From NCBI GenBank assembly GCA_030272155.1, contig CP126191.1:1324501-1388500 (forward strand): a DNA stretch of 64,000 bases. The letters run 5' to 3'. Numbering within the stretch: position 1 is the stretch's first letter; every line of letters begins with the position of its first letter. Both the position numbers and the translations under genes were made by a program. Shown here piece by piece: positions 59,130 through 64,000 of the stretch. The notes beneath the pieces were generated by a model. The model made no database searches and was not told the origin of the DNA. It worked only from the letters and a program-made list of their open reading frames with translations. The DNA comes from Tetradesmus obliquus (lineage: Eukaryota; Chlorophyta; Chlorophyceae; Sphaeropleales; Scenedesmaceae).

Positions 59130-60724
59130 TCAGTGCTTGCCACCACCAGTCGTCGCTGTGCCAGCTGCAGTGCTGGCGGCTGCCTTCTCAATCACGCCCC
59201 AGCAGCGCTGCAGCGGGCGCGACCACTCGCTGCTGTGCTTCCAGATGTCGCGGTGGTACAGCACCTGCAGCAGGCAGCAAAATACAGGTTGTTATGATTT
59301 ATGATAACTGTTAACAATAACAAGAGCCATTTTGAAGCAAGAGGAGATGGGCAGCAGCTGGTGATGCCAGCAGCATCACAAGCAGAGCTGCGCTGCGACC
59401 AGTATGTGACCCGTCAGTGAGGTGGGCCCACCAGTGGCAAAAAGCGCAAACAGCCTTGCAGCATGAATCAAGCTCTTGGAAACAACCGCATGAAGAAAGG
59501 AACACGCAATGGTGAAGAGCAGCAGAAGGACAGTTTCTGTTTGCACCTTTCGACCGTCCCTGCTCAGCGTCAGTCGTGTCGGCACAGGTGCGGCTAACAA
59601 GGTATGATTGAGTCTTGGCACTGCTGCCCCTGTTTCTCATCACACAGTGAGATTGTCAGCAGCGGCGTCTGCCTGCTTCGCCTTGCGGCCATCCCTGCAG
59701 CCCAACTCAACTCACCAGTAACATCACGAGAAAAGGGGGCAGCTAATCTTACCTTGCGGCCGTCCCTGCTGACGGTGAGCCGTCAGCACACGTACGGCAT
59801 AGAAAGAATCAGCAATCTGACCACAGCTGTCTGTGTTGTAAGTAGTAGCGCAGGCTGCAAATGGCATCAGCGGCATAAGCCTGCCCCACCTTGCGGCCGT
59901 CCCTGCTGAGGGTGAGCCGTGTCAGCACCGGCAGCGCCAGGTCGCCCTGCGGCAGCAGGATGAAGCGCCACATGCTGTGGCCGCGGTCAAAGCTGTACGC
60001 CTGGTTGTTGTTCACCTCCACCTGCAAGGCCGCAGCGGCGCAACAAACAGGAACAGCACAACAAGAGGTCAAAACATGCACCATTGCAACCACCTGCCAG
60101 GCGTCTGCTGCCATCTTGCTGGTATGAGCGAGCAGTAGCGCTACATGCCGTGTTTGCTAAGCCTCGCATGGTGTAGCATGGACACTACCCTTAAGATGAC
60201 GCTGGAGCAGCTGCTGCAGATGATAATCCAGCGGACTACAGCACCTCAACATACGCACACACAACGCACCTGCATGTCTCCCTTGTCGCTGAGGTTGTCC
60301 AGTGCCTCAGGGCCAGTGGTGGTGGCCCCCAGCACCATGGGTGCCTCATACTCCACCTTCACCCTGCAGCAGCACATGCGCACATCATGATGCACACCTG
60401 CAGCACCAAGATCTGTAAAGCAATGTGCTGGGCCAAGCCTCAACTCGGCGTAAGCCCGGATGTGCAAACGCTTTGCGCTGCACTGCAGCAAGGGTGAGCT
60501 CACCATGTAGCTTGGCAAGCTGTTTTCCACTGCCCCAGCACAAGGCAGCACGCTACAAAGCAACGTCTGCGCTGCACAGTGAGGTGTGCAGCGTCGGTTG
60601 CAGCAGCGAATGTCAGCTGCCACAGCCGCCCCACTCACTTGCTTGTTGTCATGGGCAGCAGGGCAAACCGGCGCAGCATAGCATCGCGGCCCTGCAGCAA
60701 TGTCACATTGTTCTCATACCTGCA

Positions 60725-60764
<40 letters not shown>

Positions 60765-61612
60765 CTGTCAACAGCAGCAGCCACAGGACAGGAGGCTAGA
60801 ACCCATGCTGGAAGAGCAGCAATGCCGCTTGGCATGGCACCCTGCATGAAGCACCTGCTGTTTGCACAACTGCTCAAGCTGCATTATGTCGGCCCCCAAA
60901 ATCCTGCCTTTCCCCTTCAACAGCAGCCAGCAGCAGTTGCGCGGCAGTGCTTGCATGTGAGCCTCTGGGCAGCGGCCACTCACACCGCGCCCTCATCATA
61001 CAGCTCTGCGATGATCTCCCGCTGCCGCTCAATGGAGCGGCACTCGTACGCCTAACATGCACAGGCAGCAGCAGCAGCAGCGGCAGCACATGTCAGCATG
61101 TTGGCATCTGTTCTGCATACAGTCAGACATGCACCTCCGCATCACCCGGTCCACACGATGTGCTTGACACACTTCTATGCAATGCACATGCATGTTTGTC
61201 CTCGCCCCCCTCAAAATCCCTGCGTCACCACCTCACATTCAGACACCCCGGCACTTCACCAAACACCTCTGCAAGACAAGCGCAACCATCCTCGCCCCAC
61301 ACTCTGAGCAGTTGTACAGCAGTCGTACATGTACAGCAATGCAGGTGCACACTTCACCCTCACCTCAAACACCCTGTGCACCAGAGCCTTGATTTTATCC
61401 CCTGCAGGCTGCACAGCAATTGTCTGCGAGGAGCGGCCAGCATCATAATGCGCACCGCTGGGCTGGTTATCGCCTCCGCCTGTGTTGCCCAGCACGGGAG
61501 CAGCACCAGGGTAGTTCTTGTTTTTCTGGGTGTCAGCGGAATTTGCAGGTGCCCTGACCTGCTCCTCATGCTGTTGGCAGAGAGGTAGCCACCGAGATGA
61601 AGTGTGGTGCAT
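59130..61612 (-). CDS. NTF2/SnoaL-like domain protein (DUF2358 type)
   Basis: Six exons (61364-61612, 60984-61051, 60639-60719, 60270-60363, 59890-60021, 59130-59264) give 252 residues. After an 80-residue low-complexity N-terminus the domain begins IKALVHRVFE / ECRSIERQREIIAELYDEGA. It continues with YENNVTLLQGRDAMLRRFALL, VKVEYEAPMV, the strand MWRFILLPQG, and ends LTRLTLSRDGRK / VLYHRDIWKHSSEW. The sequence 'RLTL..DGRKVLYHRDIW' is typical of plant and algal proteins of this uncharacterised family, which share the cone-shaped NTF2 fold. No catalytic role can be assigned. ATG 61612 is the nearest in-frame start; the frame before it is short, and a targeting exon upstream cannot be excluded. 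Copies of the exon 5 end lie in the following intron. Confidence 0.85.
59547..59788 (-). repeat. Three partial copies of the exon 5 end and donor in intron 5 of the NTF2-like gene
   Basis: Exon 5 ends LTRLTLSRDGRK|GTGGGG at 59890. Downstream in the intron are 59753-59788 (same end, 2-nt deletion, strong donor GTAAGA), 59682-59700 (only the last 17-19 bases, donor lost) and 59547-59597 (17 codons ending TRLTLSRDGRK before GTGCAAAC). The last copy differs from the exon at eleven codons, nine of them synonymous. Confidence 0.85.
60727..60764 (-). repeat. (CTG)n tract before exon 3 of the NTF2-like gene
   Basis: About 12 CTG triplets on the sense (minus) strand lie immediately upstream of the GTGTGCAG acceptor at 60720. 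Confidence 0.9.
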
Positions 61613-61626
61613 GTTGCGACATCGGC

Positions 61627-61657
<31 letters not shown>

Positions 61658-63270
61658 AGGGACAGTCCGGTCTGCGGACAGCTACCCAAAACAATGAGAG
61701 AACAAGCCCAAAGCTAGCCGTCCATCTGCAGTGCTCAAACGCTTGTAGCTGCAAAGTGTTTTAATTCAAAAGCAGCTTCAACTAGCACAGTGGTAGCGTG
61801 TTGGGAAAGCAACATGGCAGGGGTGCTGCAAGCAGTCCGCTTGGTTCAAACAGACTTTGAACCGCCACTAGCCTGTCCCAGCACGCCACATGCCATGTTG
61901 CTGCATCAGACGCCATGTTGTGCTTGAGCAGCATGGACTGCTGCGATTATCGCTCAAGTGCAATTCAGCCATGCTATGCAAGCAAAGCAACTTGCACGTG
62001 ATGTAGCCAGGCCAGTAAACAGCAGGTGCCTCGCCAGCGCGCACCTGTGTGGAGAATGCAGCTGCATTGGCCTTTGGCAGCCTGAGCAGCACTGCTGCGC
62101 TAGCAGCAGGCAAGCTTGTAATTTTTGCTGCCTGAAGCATCATCGTTGATGTGCAGTGTCTGGGACGCGACGGTACTGAACTTGCTGTTGTGAGGCGGCA
62201 ACACCTGCTGCCAATGTTCTGCTGACAGCAGCAACAGGACACTGCGCGTTATTGAAATGGATCCGCCGCAGCAACAATTACAAATTGAGCAGCTTAAAAA
62301 CTCGATAGCTATAGGTCAAGCAGCATCGTATGGGGCTGTAGTCGCTGAAATCAAGAAAGCGGTCGAAACGTCACACTCATCATGACGGAAGACCGAGACC
62401 GTTGACAGGGCGGATAAAAGATGCTGCAGTTGATATGATGGGTTGATATTGCAACATCGTCAATGGAGCGCCGAAAAGCACATTGCTTTAATGCGTCGGC
62501 CTGTGCTGCTGGTGCTCGGCACAGTGCAACTCAGACGCAAAGACCAGCACCTCCCTTGGCCGAGTAGGCCAGCAGCATCCAAGTGAAAGAGAAAACACCC
62601 TTTCTGAAGATTTGGTAATTTGCGATGCTCTGCCAGTGATGAAGCAAGACACAGTGCCGCTGCCCTTCCAAGCCGTTGGCCACAACAACGCAAGCCACTG
62701 CCACAGCATGCTACAGCTGCGCAGTGAGCCGCTCCCCTAGAAGCTGAAGAGGTTTGTAGTGGGTTTTCCTCGTAGATCAGTAACCTGGAAACCCCTCCAG
62801 TGAGCGTGAAGCTGCTTGTGCATCTAGTATGCACGTTTTATACAGTACGTGACAACCGTGCAGCCTGCACAGCCTGTAGTGCCGCAAAGTAGCTGCACTT
62901 GTCCAGAGCTTGAGGCCGTGTTCAGGACCACCATGAATAACATTTTAGTACTCTTTCAGCTGTATATGTGGTCTGATCCGCTGACGGTCGTGGCAAACAG
63001 TAGTGGCAAAGTACGCGGGTACTGGCATGCGCCTGCTCATCTCCTTGGAACGGCACTGCGCGTTCGCATACATTGATCTACTCATAGTAATGTCAAGTTA
63101 CTTACATTACGCTTACTGAGACAACAGCAGCCTGCTGTTCAGCTGCACTTCGCCTGCCACCGGCGACATCGGTGTCAGCCCAATGCAGCACGCTGGCTTA
63201 ATGCACAGTTCGCATTAAGGGTTTCCAATTGTTTGCCTTACCTGCGTGCATAAACGCGAACAGAGGCAGT
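61613..63270. other. Divergent intergenic region, NTF2-like gene / right-edge gene
   Basis: It contains both promoters. The only structured feature I see is the tRNA-like block at 61775-61862. The minus frame at 62460-62834 has no family resemblance. Confidence 0.4.
61775..61862 (+). other. tRNA-like / SINE-like block with internal promoter boxes
   Basis: TAGCACAGTGG (61783-61793) fits the RNA polymerase III A box exactly, and GGTTCAAAC (61843-61851) is close to a B box. The spacing is near that of a tRNA gene. The anticodon stem can be drawn only as TGTTG/CAACA with a wrong-sized loop lacking T33, so it is not a functional tRNA. It is more likely a tRNA relic or the head of a SINE. Confidence 0.3.
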
Positions 63271-64000
63271 ATGAGCTCTATTTCAAGGCATCACCTCTCT
63301 AGGCGTGCTCTACTGGTGATTGCCTGCTTGGTTGCTATATCAGAGGTAAGTTGGTGATGTGAGAGCGTGCAAGCGCGTTGAAACTGCAAGGATCCTGCGG
63401 AGTGTGACGGGCACTAGCACTGCTTTGAACAGCCCAGGGCAAGGCGGTTGAGTTCTAGAGACATTAATATGTGGGGCAATTATGATGTGCTTGGCGTTGG
63501 AGCGTCAGCTCACAAAACGGTTGTGAATGTGCGTCTTCCACAGGTGCGCTGCAACTCACGCACCATTCCAGGGCGCGCATTGGACCAAAAGCAGTCCCAA
63601 AACCACAGCGCGATACTCTCAGTCTCAACGGGCCGTCAGCAGCATCCAGCAGCCAGTATCAGCGCGTCCTGGTGTCAGCCCGCTTCTAGCAGTGCCAGAT
63701 GGCAGACCCTGACTGCACCAGGCCGGGCGGTGCTCAGCAAGTCCGACGTCCATGCGTGCTCTGTGATACAGCTTCCGGGTTCACACGACCCTGAGCTGCT
63801 GTACACACGCACGCAGCTGCTGATCCAGCAGCAGGCAGGTCAGACAGCGGCAGCGCAGCTGTATCAAGTGCTGCTGCTGGACTGTGATGCACAGTCTTGG
63901 CAGTTGGCAGGCCTGCAGGAGGAGGAGCACGTGTGCTTGGCTAACACGGCAGCGCTGCGGGCATCCTGCAATCAATGGTGAGTTGACTGACATGATACAA
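63271..64000 (+). CDS. 5' part of a probable secreted protein running off the right edge
   Basis: Exon 1 (63271-63345) encodes MSSISRHHLSRRALLVIACL plus VAISE and ends at GAG|GTAAGT: basic residues then a hydrophobic core, as in a signal peptide or anchor. Exon 2 (63544-63977) follows in phase 0 (TTCCACAG|GTGCGC). It is Ser/Gln/Ala-rich, with a better-conserved-looking stretch QLYQVLLLDCDAQSWQLAGL, and ends at CAATG|GTGAGT (phase 2). The remaining exons are outside the window. I do not recognise the family. Note two Cys near the end (HVCLANTAALRASC). Confidence 0.6.

Noticed and set aside
61775..61862. Functional tRNA gene
   Set aside because: The anticodon loop has the wrong size and no T33, and I cannot pair an acceptor stem.
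1..64000. Bacterial-type systems (operons, CRISPR array, phage or integron)
   Set aside because: The spliceosomal introns and eukaryotic gene families show nuclear DNA; the tandem repeats found are minisatellites or exon-edge copies without spacer-repeat structure.

Overview
The window looks like nuclear DNA of a chlorophyte green alga, probably a chlorophycean of the Sphaeropleales type; that placement is inference. The genes are dense and intron-rich, with mostly GTGAG/GTAAG donors and CTGCAG acceptors. (CTG)n tracts sit next to many acceptors, TGTAA occurs where a green-algal poly(A) signal is expected, and the dCMP deaminase and SR protein resemble the plant forms. Gene models were built by eye: exons were joined where the splice sites, reading phase and family resemblance agreed.

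Layout from left to right. 1-238: start of an unidentified gene running off the left edge (-). 1544-2905: complex I subunit NDUFA2/B8 (-). 3431-9486: ten-exon sugar-transporter-family MFS protein (-). 10555-18022: TRP-like cation channel (-). 18409-21123: membrane-anchored plant-type dCMP deaminase (-), divergent from an SRSF1-like splicing factor at 21655-24819 (+). 28034-31727: alanine-rich protein of unknown function (-), divergent from a large armadillo-repeat protein at 33682-37786 (+). 40943-46793: secreted cysteine-rich protein with ephrin-receptor-like (GCC2/GCC3-type) modules and a fibronectin III domain (-). 49774-55240: F-box/leucine-rich-repeat protein (-), divergent from a small LEA-like, probably organelle-targeted protein at 56349-58337 (+). 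59130-61612: NTF2/SnoaL-like (DUF2358-type) protein (-). 63271 to the right edge: first two exons of a probable secreted protein (+).

The genes do not form one pathway; this is ordinary eukaryotic gene order with several head-to-head pairs. The most unusual feature is in the introns. At least four genes (transporter, TRP channel, alanine-rich protein, NTF2-like protein) carry extra copies of an exon edge together with its splice site. Acceptor copies lie upstream of the real exon and donor copies downstream. Some copies are decayed, with in-frame stops. One differs from its parent mostly by synonymous changes, so it may be conserved. A second pattern is sense-strand (CTG)n directly before many 3' splice sites. 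The intergenic stretches at 24820-28033, 31728-33681, 37787-40942 and 46794-49773 hold no gene I can support, apart from one plausible orphan exon near 48541-48750.
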